Assembly (NCBI RefSeq): GCF_010731855.1
Contig: NZ_AP022620.1
Location: 558,001-622,000, forward strand
From: Mycolicibacterium anyangense
GTDB lineage: Bacteria; Actinomycetota; Actinomycetes; Mycobacteriales; Mycobacteriaceae
Direction: 5' to 3'
DNA: 64,000 bases
The notes under the pieces were generated by a model. It worked only from the letters and a program-made list of their open reading frames with translations, made no database searches and was not told the DNA's origin. This document shows, piece by piece, positions 52,841 through 62,074 of this stretch. How positions within the stretch are numbered: the first letter of the stretch is position 1; each line of letters begins with the position of its first letter. Both the position numbers and the translations under genes were made by a program.

Positions 52841-53577
52841 GCACCCCGGCGATCCGGGTGCAGGGCCTGCGCCACCGTTATCCGGACGGCCGGGTCGCGC
52901 TCGACGGTGTCGACCTGACCGTCGCCCCCGGTGAGCGGGTGGCCATCCTCGGACCCAACGGGGCGGGCAAGACCACCCTGATGCTGCATCTCAACGGTGT
53001 CCTCACCGCCACCTCGGGAACCGTCGAGATCAGCGGAATCACGTTGGACCGCAAGACTATTCGCGATATTCGCCGCCGTGTCGGGCTGGTGTTCCAGGAC
53101 CCCGACGACCAGCTGTTCATGCCGACCGTCGCCCAGGACGTCGCCTTCGGCCCGGCCAACTTCGGGGTCACCGGAGAGCAACTCGCCGCCCGCGTGCACG
53201 CCGCACTGCAGACCGTGTCGATGACCGAGCACGCCGAACGCAGCCCGGCGCACCTGTCGGTGGGCCAGCGCAGGCGCGCGGCCCTGGCCACGGTGCTGGC
53301 GTGTGAACCAGAGATCCTGGTGCTCGACGAGCCGTCGGCCAACCTCGACCCGGTGGCCCGCCGGGAGTTGGCGCAGACGCTGGCCACGCTGCCGGCGACC
53401 ATGCTGATCGTCACCCACGACCTGCCCTATGCCGCGCAGCTGTGCGAGCGCGCCATCGTGCTGGACCGCGGTACGGTGGTCGCCGACGACACCGTCACCG
53501 CGGTGCTGTCCAACACCGAACTGCTGGCCGCCCACCGGCTGGAGTTGCCCTGGGGTTTCGTGGTTCCCACGCACTGA
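52837..53577 (+). CDS. cbiO: Cobalt/nickel ECF transporter ATPase (CbiO)
   Basis: 246 residues from ATG 52837 (ATGA overlap; ATG 52825 possible). Walker A GPNGAGKTTL, Q-loop VFQDPDDQLFMPTV typical for ECF ATPases, signature LSVGQRRRAAL (LSxGQ with Val for Gly), Walker B ILVLDEPSANLD. Single ATPase, so it would act as a homodimer. Last gene of the operon. Confidence 0.93.
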   Translation: MSTPAIRVQGLRHRYPDGRVALDGVDLTVAPGERVAILGPNGAGKTTLMLHLNGVLTATSGTVEISGITLDRKTIRDIRRRVGLVFQDPDDQLFMPTVAQDVAFGPANFGVTGEQLAARVHAALQTVSMTEHAERSPAHLSVGQRRRAALATVLACEPEILVLDEPSANLDPVARRELAQTLATLPATMLIVTHDLPYAAQLCERAIVLDRGTVVADDTVTAVLSNTELLAAHRLELPWGFVVPTH

Positions 53578-53585
53578 CATCTCTT

Positions 53586-53647
53586 CGCGAGCAGACGCAA
53601 AATCGCACGATTCGAGGGCTGTTCGTGCGATTTTGCGTCTGCTCGCG
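53586..53647. terminator. Perfect 25-bp-arm palindromic repeat, probable bidirectional terminator
   Basis: Arms 53586-53610 and 53623-53647 are exact reverse complements, with a 12-base loop. Each arm contains GAGCAGACGCAAAATCGCAC. It starts 9 bp after the cbiO stop and ends 9 bp before the stop of the convergent mtr gene. A degenerate relative lies at 12072-12125. Confidence 0.85.
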
Positions 53648-53655
53648 GCCGGGGA

Positions 53656-55065
53656 CTAGTGCCGTTTGGCCGGCGGCCAGGGCGGCTCGCCGCACAGCGC
53701 CAGCAGTGCGTTCTCGATGACCTCCGGCAGCGCCGGATGGATCCAGTACTGGCCACGGGCCATGTCCTGGCCGGCCAGCCCGAAGCTCATCGCCTGGATC
53801 AACGGCTGGATCAACGACGAGGCCTGATGGCCCATGATGTGCGCGCCCAGAATCGTGCCGGTGCCGGCTTCCACGATCACCTTGGCGAAGCCGGTGGTGT
53901 CCTCCATGGCCCAGCCGTAGGCCACGTCACCGAAATCCTGGATCTTGGTCCGGATGTCGTACCCCGCTGCGCGCGCCTCGTTCTCGGTCAACCCCACACT
54001 GGCGATCTGCGGATCGGTGAACACCGCGGACGGCACGAACCGGTGATTCGACGGCATCAGGGCCGCGGTGTCGTCCCAGTCGGCCAGCAGGTTGTTCTTG
54101 ACCACCCTGGCCTCGTGGTTGGCGACGTGCTTGAGCTGATACGGCGAGCTGACGTCGCCGAGTGCGAAAATGCCGCGGGCCGTTGTTCTTTGGTAGTCGT
54201 CGACCAGCACCCGGCCGTCTTCGACCTCGACGCCGACCGACTCGAGGTTGAGCAGGTCGGCATTCGGGATCCGGCCGGTGGCCACCAGCACCGCATCCGC
54301 CGTCACCTGTGAGCCGTCATCGAGTTCGATCACCGTCTGCGAGCCGTCGGTACGCGCACCGATCATGTTGCGATGGCTGCGGATCTCCCACTTCTTGCCC
54401 GCGATGTCGGTGAACCGTTCGCAGATGGTGTCGTCGCAGTGCGACAGCATGGTGCCGCCGCGGATCACGATCGTGACCCGTGATCCCAGCGAGGAGAAGA
54501 CGTGCGCGAACTCGGCCGCCACGAATCCGCCGCCGATGATCACCAGATGCTCGGGCAGCTCGGCCATCCGCATGATGGTGTCGCTGGTGTGGACGTCCAC
54601 CCCGCAACCGGCGATCGCGTCCGGGACCATCGCCCGCGCCCCGGCCGCGATCACCACCTGCGCGGCGGTGAACTCCTCGCCACCCGCGGTGCGCAGCCGA
54701 TAGCCGGCGTCGGTCCGGCCGTCGAACGTCGTATGGGTGTCGTAGACGGTCACATTGGGGGAGGAGCGCCGGTAGTGCTCACCGCCGGACGCCAGTGGGT
54801 CGATACGCCCGAAGACCCGCGAGACGATGTCGGACCAGCGCACACCGTCGATGTGGGCGTCGACCCCGTAGCGGGTGGCGTCGCGGACCGTCGCGGCCAC
54901 CTCGGCGGCGTAGACGAACATCTTCGTCGGGATGCAGCCCACGTTCAGGCAGGTGCCACCGAACACGCCCTCCTCGCAGATCGCGATCTTCTTGTCGGCG
55001 TAGCGCTCGTCGAGAACGCTGTTGCCCGAACCGGTTCCGATGATCGCGATGTCGAAGTGCTCCAC
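53656..55065 (-). CDS. mtr: Mycothione reductase
   Basis: 469 residues from ATG 55065. FAD motif GTGSGN, redox-active disulphide C39-LNVG-C44 in GGTCLNVGC, NADPH motif GGGFVAAEFAHVF, FAD-binding ATGRIPN and GDVS, and the C-terminal His-Glu pair in HPALPEVIE. It reduces mycothiol disulphide with NADPH and is specific to mycothiol-producing actinobacteria, supporting the taxonomic placement. Matches Rv2855. Downstream of the lysophospholipase gene direction: both read leftwards, lipase upstream by position 56099. Confidence 0.96.
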   Translation of the reverse strand: MEHFDIAIIGTGSGNSVLDERYADKKIAICEEGVFGGTCLNVGCIPTKMFVYAAEVAATVRDATRYGVDAHIDGVRWSDIVSRVFGRIDPLASGGEHYRRSSPNVTVYDTHTTFDGRTDAGYRLRTAGGEEFTAAQVVIAAGARAMVPDAIAGCGVDVHTSDTIMRMAELPEHLVIIGGGFVAAEFAHVFSSLGSRVTIVIRGGTMLSHCDDTICERFTDIAGKKWEIRSHRNMIGARTDGSQTVIELDDGSQVTADAVLVATGRIPNADLLNLESVGVEVEDGRVLVDDYQRTTARGIFALGDVSSPYQLKHVANHEARVVKNNLLADWDDTAALMPSNHRFVPSAVFTDPQIASVGLTENEARAAGYDIRTKIQDFGDVAYGWAMEDTTGFAKVIVEAGTGTILGAHIMGHQASSLIQPLIQAMSFGLAGQDMARGQYWIHPALPEVIENALLALCGEPPWPPAKRH

Positions 55066-55073
55066 AAGATCCC

Positions 55074-56099
55074 CTAATCCCGGCCGGCGGCCGATGCTGT
55101 CTGGGCGCAGTGCGCGAGGTAGGAGTCCAGCCAGCCGGCCAGCTCACGGTAGGCCGCGGCCCGCGGCTGCGCCAACGACAGAAACACGTCGTGCTTGGCG
55201 TCGACCACCGGCACCACTGAGCTCCGGTTGCCGATGCACCCGGCCCAGCGGGCGATCTGGCTCACGTCGAGCACTGCATCGCCGCGCTGCATCGTCTCCG
55301 GCACGGTGGTTTCCCGGACGCTGTGATCGGAGCGCAGGATCAGGTTGGGTACTCCGACGTCCAGTCCGCGGTGCAACGTGGCGTGGCCGCGGCGAATGGC
55401 GTGGATCCAGCCGACGGTCACCGGGAAGCCACCGAGCGGCTTCCACTGCAGGTTGTAGTCGAACTCGCCGTGATACTCGCGGTGCAGGGTCAGCCCGTAG
55501 CCGCCGTTGCCGGTGCCCCGGATCACCGAGGTCTTGCGCACCCGGGACAGGGCGCCGATCGCGGTCGAGGTCAGCCGGGTCCGCAGGATGGCCGGGCCGT
55601 GCAGATCCAGCCACGGGCTGTTGAGCACCAGCCCGCCGATGCCCAGCTGCTGCGTCGCGCCGCGCCGCCGCACCCGGTCCAGCCACAGCGAGACGATCAA
55701 GCCGCCGGCCGAATGGCCGTAGACCAGCACCCGGGCGCCCGGATTCTCGGCGGTGATGATGGCCAGGGCCCGCTCCAGCTCGCGGTCGTAGCGGGCCAGG
55801 TCGGTGGTGAAGTGCGGGGTTTGCCCGCTGCGCCAGGACCGGCCGCACTTGTGCTGGTCGAGGGCGTAGAACCGGAACCCGCGAGCGGTGAAGTGGTGTG
55901 CGAGCTCGGTGTTGAAGAAGTAGTCGGTGAAGCCGTGGACCGCGAGCACACAGTGCGCAGCCGGTTCGGCGTCGCCGCCGCGGCGCACCAGGGTGGCGAA
56001 CAGGTCGCCCTCACCGTCCGGGTCGGGTCCCAGCGCCAGGGTGGTCTGCTGGAAGCCCACCAGCTCGTCGTCAGACCATTCGGCGTGCGCAGCCGTCAC
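55074..56099 (-). CDS. Alpha/beta hydrolase, lysophospholipase-type (Rv2854-like)
   Basis: 341 residues from GTG 56099. Oxyanion strand LAVHGFTDYFFN, nucleophile elbow YGHSAGG, acid region LRSDHSVRE and catalytic His in VVDAKHDVFLS. Serine aminopeptidase/monoacylglycerol-lipase type. No signal peptide. First of a two-gene minus-strand unit with mtr (8-bp gap); divergent from mqo. Confidence 0.88.
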   Translation of the reverse strand: MTAAHAEWSDDELVGFQQTTLALGPDPDGEGDLFATLVRRGGDAEPAAHCVLAVHGFTDYFFNTELAHHFTARGFRFYALDQHKCGRSWRSGQTPHFTTDLARYDRELERALAIITAENPGARVLVYGHSAGGLIVSLWLDRVRRRGATQQLGIGGLVLNSPWLDLHGPAILRTRLTSTAIGALSRVRKTSVIRGTGNGGYGLTLHREYHGEFDYNLQWKPLGGFPVTVGWIHAIRRGHATLHRGLDVGVPNLILRSDHSVRETTVPETMQRGDAVLDVSQIARWAGCIGNRSSVVPVVDAKHDVFLSLAQPRAAAYRELAGWLDSYLAHCAQTASAAGRD

Positions 56100-56220
56100 G
56101 AGGCCTACCTTAGTGACCTTCGCACGGCGGCGGTGTGGTGCTGGCGACTCGGCCGAATAGTTCGGGGTGGCACGGGATAACCTGGCAGTAGTACAGCCGT
56201 CACGAGACAAGGACGAACTG

Positions 56221-57783
56221 GTGTCTGAATCCACCAAAACGGATGTGGTGCTGGTCGGCGCCGGGATCATGAGCGCCACCCTGGGAGCGCTGCTGCGACT
56301 GGTCCAGCCGGACTGGTCGATCACGCTGGTGGAGCGCCTCGACGCGGCCGCCGCCGAGAGCAGCGACCCGTGGAACAACGCAGGAACCGGGCACTCGGCG
56401 CTGTGTGAGCTCAACTACACCCCGCAGAAGGCCGACGGCAGCATCGAGATCGCCAAGGCCGTCACCGTCAACGAGCAGTTCCAGGTCACTCGTCAGTTCT
56501 GGACCTACGCGGTTCAGAACGGCATCCTGCCCGACGTCCGCAACTTCCTGAATCCCGTTCCGCACGTCAGCTTCGTGCACGGCGCCGAGAACATCGACTA
56601 CCTGCGGCGCCGCCGCGACACCCTGGTGCGCAACCCGCTGTTCGCCACGATGGAGTTCATCGACGGCGCCGACGAGTTCGCCCGCCGGCTGCCGCTGATG
56701 GCCAAGGGCCGCGATTTCACCGAGCCGGTGGCGCTGAACTGGACCACCGACGGCACCGACGTGGACTTCGGGTCGCTGACCCGCCAGCTGCTCGGGTTCG
56801 GTACCCAGCGCGGCATGACCACCCTGTTCGGCCACGATGTGCGCGATCTGGACCGTCAGTCCGACGGCAGCTGGACGGTCAAGGTGGTCAACCGGCGCAC
56901 CGGCCAGAAGCGCTCGCTGTCGGCCAAGTTCGTCTTCGTCGGCGCCGGCGGCGGTGCGCTGCCGCTGCTGCAGAAGGCGGGCATCTCCGAGGCCAAGGGC
57001 TTCGGCGGGTTCCCGGTGAGCGGGCAGTGGCTGCGCACCGGCGACGCCGATCTGGCCGCCGCCCATCAGGCCAAGGTGTACGGCATGCCCCCGCTGGGCG
57101 CCCCGCCGATGTCGGTCCCGCACCTGGACGCCCGCGTCATCAACGGCCGGTCCTGGCTGCTGTTCGGCCCGTTCGCCGGGTGGTCGCCGAAGTTCCTCAA
57201 GGAGGGCAAGGTCACCGACCTGCCGCTGTCGGTCAAACCCAACAACCTGGCATCGATGGTCGGGGTGGGCCTGACCGAGTTCGGCCTGCTGAAGTACCTG
57301 ATCGGACAGCTTGCGCTGAGCGAGGCAGACCGGGTCGACACGCTACGTGAATTCGCGCCCACCGCAAAGGATTCCGATTGGGAGCTGGACATCGCCGGCC
57401 AGCGTGTTCAGGTGATCCGCCGCGACTCCAAGAAGCTCGGCGTACTGGAGTTCGGTACCACCGTGCTGGCCGCGGGCGACGGCTCGATCGCCGGCCTGCT
57501 GGGCGCATCGCCGGGTGCCTCCACCGCGGTGCCCGCCATGATCGAGGTGCTGCACCGCTGCTTCCCCGACCGCTACCAGAGCTGGGAGCCCAAGCTCAAG
57601 GAGATGGTGCCCTCGCTGGGCGTCAAGCTCTCGGAGAACCCGCAGCTGTTCGACGAGGTGTGGTCCTACGGCACCAAGGTGCTCGGCCTGGGCAGCGGCA
57701 CCGACGCCGGCGCTGCCGGTGCGGCGGTCGGCCCGGATTCCACCCCGGCCGCCGGTGATCCGGAGCCGGCAGGGGTGGTGTGA
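56221..57783 (+). CDS. mqo: Malate:quinone oxidoreductase
   Basis: 520 residues from GTG 56221 with AAGGA 9 bases upstream. FAD motif [16 protein letters not shown], the family blocks [31 protein letters not shown] and [15 protein letters not shown]. It oxidises malate to oxaloacetate at the membrane and feeds the quinone pool. About 25 residues of Ala/Gly/Pro-rich tail beyond the conserved end make it longer than Rv2852c. Overlaps the next gene. Confidence 0.95.
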   Translation: MSESTKTDVVLVGAGIMSATLGALLRLVQPDWSITLVERLDAAAAESSDPWNNAGTGHSALCELNYTPQKADGSIEIAKAVTVNEQFQVTRQFWTYAVQNGILPDVRNFLNPVPHVSFVHGAENIDYLRRRRDTLVRNPLFATMEFIDGADEFARRLPLMAKGRDFTEPVALNWTTDGTDVDFGSLTRQLLGFGTQRGMTTLFGHDVRDLDRQSDGSWTVKVVNRRTGQKRSLSAKFVFVGAGGGALPLLQKAGISEAKGFGGFPVSGQWLRTGDADLAAAHQAKVYGMPPLGAPPMSVPHLDARVINGRSWLLFGPFAGWSPKFLKEGKVTDLPLSVKPNNLASMVGVGLTEFGLLKYLIGQLALSEADRVDTLREFAPTAKDSDWELDIAGQRVQVIRRDSKKLGVLEFGTTVLAAGDGSIAGLLGASPGASTAVPAMIEVLHRCFPDRYQSWEPKLKEMVPSLGVKLSENPQLFDEVWSYGTKVLGLGSGTDAGAAGAAVGPDSTPAAGDPEPAGVV

Positions 57784-58250
57784 CGGTCGCCCTGCGCCGC
57801 TCCTGGGCCAAGGACCTTGATGCGGCCACCCTCTACGAGCTGCTCAAATTGCGCGTCGAGGTGTTCGTGGTCGAGCAGGCCTGCCCGTATCCCGAGCTCG
57901 ACGGCCGTGACCTGCTGGCCGAGACGCGGCACTTCTGGCTGGAGCGGCCCGATGGTGCGGTGATCTCCACACTGCGCCTGATGGAGGAGCACGCCGGCGG
58001 TGAGAAGACCTTCCGCATCGGGCGCGTCTGCACCCGCCGCTCCGAGCGCGGCCAGGGCCATACCGCCCGGCTGATGGCGGCGGCGCTGGCCGACGTCGGT
58101 GATCACCCGTGCCGGATCAACGCCCAGACCTACCTCGCCGAGATGTACGCCCGGCACGGTTTCGTCGTCGACGGCGACGAGTTCGTCGAGGACGGCATCC
58201 CGCATGTGCCGATGGTGCGCCGCACCACACTCGAAGCCGGGCAGCAGTGA
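57780..58250 (+). CDS. ElaA-like GNAT acetyltransferase (Rv2851c-like)
   Basis: 156 residues from GTG 57780 (GTGA overlap with mqo). ElaA signature [24 protein letters not shown]; acetyl-CoA region [18 protein letters not shown]-terminal [23 protein letters not shown]. Substrate unknown; conserved position between mqo and the chelatase-like gene. Confidence 0.92.
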   Translation: MTVALRRSWAKDLDAATLYELLKLRVEVFVVEQACPYPELDGRDLLAETRHFWLERPDGAVISTLRLMEEHAGGEKTFRIGRVCTRRSERGQGHTARLMAAALADVGDHPCRINAQTYLAEMYARHGFVVDGDEFVEDGIPHVPMVRRTTLEAGQQ

Positions 58251-60070
58251 GCACACCCGCTTACCCGCTCAGCGCCATCGTCGGGCATGACCGGTTGCGC
58301 CTGGCCCTGGTGCTGTGTGCCGTGCGCCCCGAGATCGGCGGCGTGCTGATCCGCGGTGAGAAGGGGACGGCGAAGTCGACAGCCGTGCGGGCGCTGGCCG
58401 CCGTGCTGGCCCAGGTCGACGCCGGCTCGCGGCTGGTGGAGTTGCCGATCGGTGCCACCGAGGACCGGGTGGTCGGTTCGCTGGATCTGCAGAAGGTACT
58501 GCGCGACGGGGAGCACGCCTTCTCGCCCGGCCTGCTGGCCCGCGCCCACGGCGGCGTGCTCTATGTCGACGAGGTCAACCTGCTGCACGACCATCTGGTC
58601 GACATCATGCTCGACGCCGCCGCGATGGGCCGGGTCCACATCGAACGCGACGGGGTGTCGCATTCGCACGAATCTCGGTTCGTGCTGATCGGCACGATGA
58701 ATCCCGAAGAGGGCGAACTGCGTCCGCAGTTGCTCGACCGGTTCGGCCTGACCGTCGACGTGCAGGCCTCCCGCGATGTGGCGGTCCGCAGCGAGGTGAT
58801 CCGCCAGCGGCTGGCCTACGAGGCCGACCCGTCCGGGTTTGCCGCCCGCTACGCCGAGCAGGACCGTGAACTGGCGGTGCGGATCGCCGCCGCCCGGGCC
58901 CGCGTCAGCCAGGTGGAACTGCCCGATGCCGAGCTGACCCGGATCGCCGCGCTGTGCGCGGCATTCGACGTCGACGGGATGCGGGCCGACCTGGTGGTGG
59001 CCCGTACCGCTGTGGCGCATGCCGCCTGGCGTGGCGCGGCGCGCGTTGCCGAGGAAGACATCCGGGTGGCTGCCGAGCTCGCGCTGCCACACCGTCGCCG
59101 CCGTGACCCGTTCGACGACCCTGGCCTGGATCCGGATCAGCTCGACGAGGCGCTGGCCGCCGGCGCGGAGGCCGGCCCGGATCCCGAGCCGGAGCCCGAC
59201 CCGCCCGGCGGCGGCCAGTCGGCCGGCGGCGACACCGGACAAGCTGTCCCACAACAGAATTCGTCATCATCGACCACGCGTCCGTCCGCACCGCCCGCGG
59301 CGACGTTTCGGGCCAGGGCGCTGCGGGTGCCCGGTGTCGGGGAGGGCAACCCGGGCCGACGGTCGCGGGCCCGTAACCGCTCCGGTGCGGTGATCACCGC
59401 AACTGACCAGCCGCAGACCGGCCACGGTCTGCACCTGTTCGCGACGGTGCTGAGCGCGGCCGGGCAGGGCCGTCGCCGCCCCGAACCCGACGACATCCGC
59501 CGGGCGGTGCGCGTCGGGCGGGAGGGCAACCTGGTCATCTTCGTGGTGGATGCTTCCGGCTCGATGGCCGCACGCGACCGGATGTCCGCTGTCACCGGTG
59601 CGGCGCTGTCGCTGCTGCGCGACGCCTATCAGCGTCGGGACAAGGTTGCGGTCATCACCTTCCGCGGCGACGACGCCCGGGTGGTGCTGCCCCCCACGAC
59701 ATCGGCCTACATCGCCTCCCGGCGGCTGACCCGCTTCGACACCGGCGGCACCACGCCGCTGGCCAAGGGATTACTGGCCGCCCGCGACGTGGTGCTGCGC
59801 GAACGCGCCCGTGACCGCACCCGCCGGCCGCTGGTGGTCGTGCTCACCGACGGCCGCGCCACCGGCGGTCCGGATCCGCTGGGCCGCAGCCGCAGTGCCG
59901 CAGCGCTTTTGGTGGCCGAGAACGTGGCTTCGGTGGTGGTGGACTGCGAAACTTCGTATGTGCGGCTGGGTCTGGCCGGTGAGCTGGCCGATCAACTGGC
60001 GGCCCCGGTGCTTCGGCTCGAGCAGTTGCGCGCGGACTATCTGGCGCACGCCGTGCGCCACGCCGCCTGA
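58247..60070 (+). CDS. Magnesium-chelatase-like AAA+/VWA protein (ChlI-ChlD fusion, Rv2850c-like)
   Basis: 607 residues from GTG 58247 (GTGA overlap). N-terminal AAA+ domain: Walker [12 protein letters not shown], Walker [13 protein letters not shown], sensor [19 protein letters not shown]. Then an acidic/Pro-rich linker ([11 protein letters not shown]) and a C-terminal von Willebrand A domain with [17 protein letters not shown]. It joins ChlI and ChlD functions. Being next to cobO-cobB-cysG in a genus without chlorophyll, it likely serves cobalt insertion (with a CobN-type subunit encoded elsewhere). Confidence 0.9.
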   Translation: MSTPAYPLSAIVGHDRLRLALVLCAVRPEIGGVLIRGEKGTAKSTAVRALAAVLAQVDAGSRLVELPIGATEDRVVGSLDLQKVLRDGEHAFSPGLLARAHGGVLYVDEVNLLHDHLVDIMLDAAAMGRVHIERDGVSHSHESRFVLIGTMNPEEGELRPQLLDRFGLTVDVQASRDVAVRSEVIRQRLAYEADPSGFAARYAEQDRELAVRIAAARARVSQVELPDAELTRIAALCAAFDVDGMRADLVVARTAVAHAAWRGAARVAEEDIRVAAELALPHRRRRDPFDDPGLDPDQLDEALAAGAEAGPDPEPEPDPPGGGQSAGGDTGQAVPQQNSSSSTTRPSAPPAATFRARALRVPGVGEGNPGRRSRARNRSGAVITATDQPQTGHGLHLFATVLSAAGQGRRRPEPDDIRRAVRVGREGNLVIFVVDASGSMAARDRMSAVTGAALSLLRDAYQRRDKVAVITFRGDDARVVLPPTTSAYIASRRLTRFDTGGTTPLAKGLLAARDVVLRERARDRTRRPLVVVLTDGRATGGPDPLGRSRSAAALLVAENVASVVVDCETSYVRLGLAGELADQLAAPVLRLEQLRADYLAHAVRHAA

Positions 60071-60089
60071 GTCTGGAAGGGGACAGCCG

Positions 60090-60704
60090 ATGCCGCAGGG
60101 GCAACCGCTCGTCGTACCCGCAGACGGCCTGACCACCCGTGCCCGGCGTAACACGCCGGTACTGGCCGTGCACACCGGCCCGGGTAAGGGAAAGTCCACC
60201 GCGGCGTTCGGAATGGCGTTGCGGGCGTGGAACGCCGGGATGAGCATCGCGGTGTTCCAGTTCGTCAAGAGCGCCAAGTGGAGGGTCGGCGAGGAGTCGG
60301 CGTTCGCCGCGCTGGGCCGGCTCAACACCGAGCAGGGTGTCGGTGGCGCGGTGGAGTGGCACAAGATGGGCTCCGGCTGGTCCTGGTCACGCAAGTCCGG
60401 CACCGATGACGACCACGCCGCGACCGCCGCCGACGGCTGGGCCGAGATCGCCCGCAGGCTCAGCGAACAACGTCATGACTTCTACGTCCTCGACGAGTTC
60501 ACCTATCCGCTGAAATGGGGCTGGGTCGACGTCGACGAGGTGGTCGATGTCCTGCTTGGCCGCCCCGGCGGTCAGCACGTGGTGATCACCGGGCGGGACG
60601 CCCCGCAGCGCCTGCTCGATGCCGCCGATCTGGTCACCGAGATGACCAAGGTCAGGCACCCGATGGACGCCGGCCGTAAGGGCCAGCGCGGAATCGAATG
60701 GTGA
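60090..60704 (+). CDS. cobO: Cob(I)yrinic acid a,c-diamide adenosyltransferase
   Basis: 204 residues from ATG 60090 with AAGGGGA upstream. CobA/CobO P-loop HTGPGKGKSTAAFG, VFQFVKSAKWRVGEESAF, LDEFTYPLKWGWVD. Attaches the 5'-deoxyadenosyl ligand to the corrin cobalt. Followed immediately by cobB. Confidence 0.96.
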   Translation: MPQGQPLVVPADGLTTRARRNTPVLAVHTGPGKGKSTAAFGMALRAWNAGMSIAVFQFVKSAKWRVGEESAFAALGRLNTEQGVGGAVEWHKMGSGWSWSRKSGTDDDHAATAADGWAEIARRLSEQRHDFYVLDEFTYPLKWGWVDVDEVVDVLLGRPGGQHVVITGRDAPQRLLDAADLVTEMTKVRHPMDAGRKGQRGIEW

Positions 60705-62074
60705 GCACGCCGGGCGTCGTCATCGCCGCGCCCTCGTCGGGAAGTGGAAAGACCACTGTCGCAACGGGTTTGATCGGTGCTCTTCGGCAAGCCGGTCACC
60801 GGGTCGCACCGTTCAAGGTGGGACCCGATTTCATCGACCCCGGCTACCACGCGCTGGCGGCGGGCCGGCCGGGCCGCAACCTGGACCCGGTGCTGGTCGG
60901 TGAGGACTTGATCGGCCCGCTGTACCGGCACGGAACGGCTGATGCCGACATCGCCGTGGTCGAAGGTGTCATGGGCTTGTTCGACGGCCGCATCGACGAG
61001 CGGGCGGTGATCCCGGCGCGCGGTTCCACCGCGGCCGTTGCCGAGGCGCTGGGTGCCCCCGTGCTGCTGGTGGTCGACGCCCGCGGCCAGAGCCAGAGCA
61101 TCGGCGCTGTGCTGCATGGCTTTTCGAGCTTCCATCACGGGGTGCGAGTGGCCGGGGTGATCCTCAACCGGGTCGGGTCGGCGCGCCACGAACAGGTGCT
61201 GCGCCAGGCCTGCGAGGCCACGGGTGTGCCGGTGCTGGGCGCGATCCCGCGCCACGACGAACTCTCGGTACCCTCGCGGCACCTGGGTCTGGTCACCGCC
61301 GTCGAACACGGTGAGCAGGCCCATGCGGCGGTGGCTGCGATGACGGCACTGGTGGCCCGCCATGTCGATCTGTCCGCGGTGGTCGCACTGGCCGCCTCGG
61401 GGGTGGCCAGTCCGGCCTGGTCGCCGCATGACGTGATCGGCGAGCCCGCCGATGTTGCTCCGGTGGTGGCGGTGGCCGCCGGACGGGCGTTCAGCTTCGG
61501 CTACACCGAACACGCCGAGCTGCTGGCCGCCGCAGGCGCGCAGGTGGTCCCGTTCGATCCGCTCGGTGACGGCCTGCCGGCGGGCACCGCGGCGCTGGTG
61601 CTGCCGGGTGGGTTCCCCGAGCAGTACCTGCCGGAATTGTCGGCCAACGCCGGCCTGCACGCCCAGATCCGTGAGCTGGCCGGGTATGCGCCCATCCATG
61701 CCGAATGCGGGGGACTGGCCTACCTGATGAGCGAACTCGACGGCCACCCGATGTGTGATGTGCTCGACGGCGCCGCCCGGTTCACCCCGCGGCTGACGCT
61801 GGGCTATCGCGATGCGGTGGCGGTGGCCGACTCGCCACTGCATCCGGCCGGGCAGCGGGTGGTCGGGCACGAATTCCACCGCACCGCAGTCGAATTCACC
61901 ACCGCTGAGCAACCCGCGTGGGTGTTCCGCGGCTCCGACGGCACCCCGGTCTCCGACGGTGCGATCCGGGGCGGGGTGCACGCGTCGTATCTGCACACCC
62001 ACGCCGCCGCCCAGCCCGGCGCGGTCGCGCGGTTTGTCAGCACCGCCGCCTCACTTACTAAGCTCGCCGGGTGA
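60698..62074 (+). CDS. cobB: Cobyrinate / hydrogenobyrinate a,c-diamide synthase
   Basis: 458 residues from ATG 60698 (7-base overlap); GTG 60701 is equally possible. ATP site APSSGSGKTTVATGL, substrate region FKVGPDFIDPGYH, and C-terminal amidotransferase domain with LPGGFPEQYL and nucleophile Cys in HAECGGLAYL. Amidates side chains a and c. Confidence 0.96.
   Translation: MVSTPGVVIAAPSSGSGKTTVATGLIGALRQAGHRVAPFKVGPDFIDPGYHALAAGRPGRNLDPVLVGEDLIGPLYRHGTADADIAVVEGVMGLFDGRIDERAVIPARGSTAAVAEALGAPVLLVVDARGQSQSIGAVLHGFSSFHHGVRVAGVILNRVGSARHEQVLRQACEATGVPVLGAIPRHDELSVPSRHLGLVTAVEHGEQAHAAVAAMTALVARHVDLSAVVALAASGVASPAWSPHDVIGEPADVAPVVAVAAGRAFSFGYTEHAELLAAAGAQVVPFDPLGDGLPAGTAALVLPGGFPEQYLPELSANAGLHAQIRELAGYAPIHAECGGLAYLMSELDGHPMCDVLDGAARFTPRLTLGYRDAVAVADSPLHPAGQRVVGHEFHRTAVEFTTAEQPAWVFRGSDGTPVSDGAIRGGVHASYLHTHAAAQPGAVARFVSTAASLTKLAG

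Noticed and set aside
53586..53647. Phage or integron attachment site
   Set aside because: No integrase or tRNA nearby; the symmetric hairpin between convergent stops fits a terminator or REP-like element.
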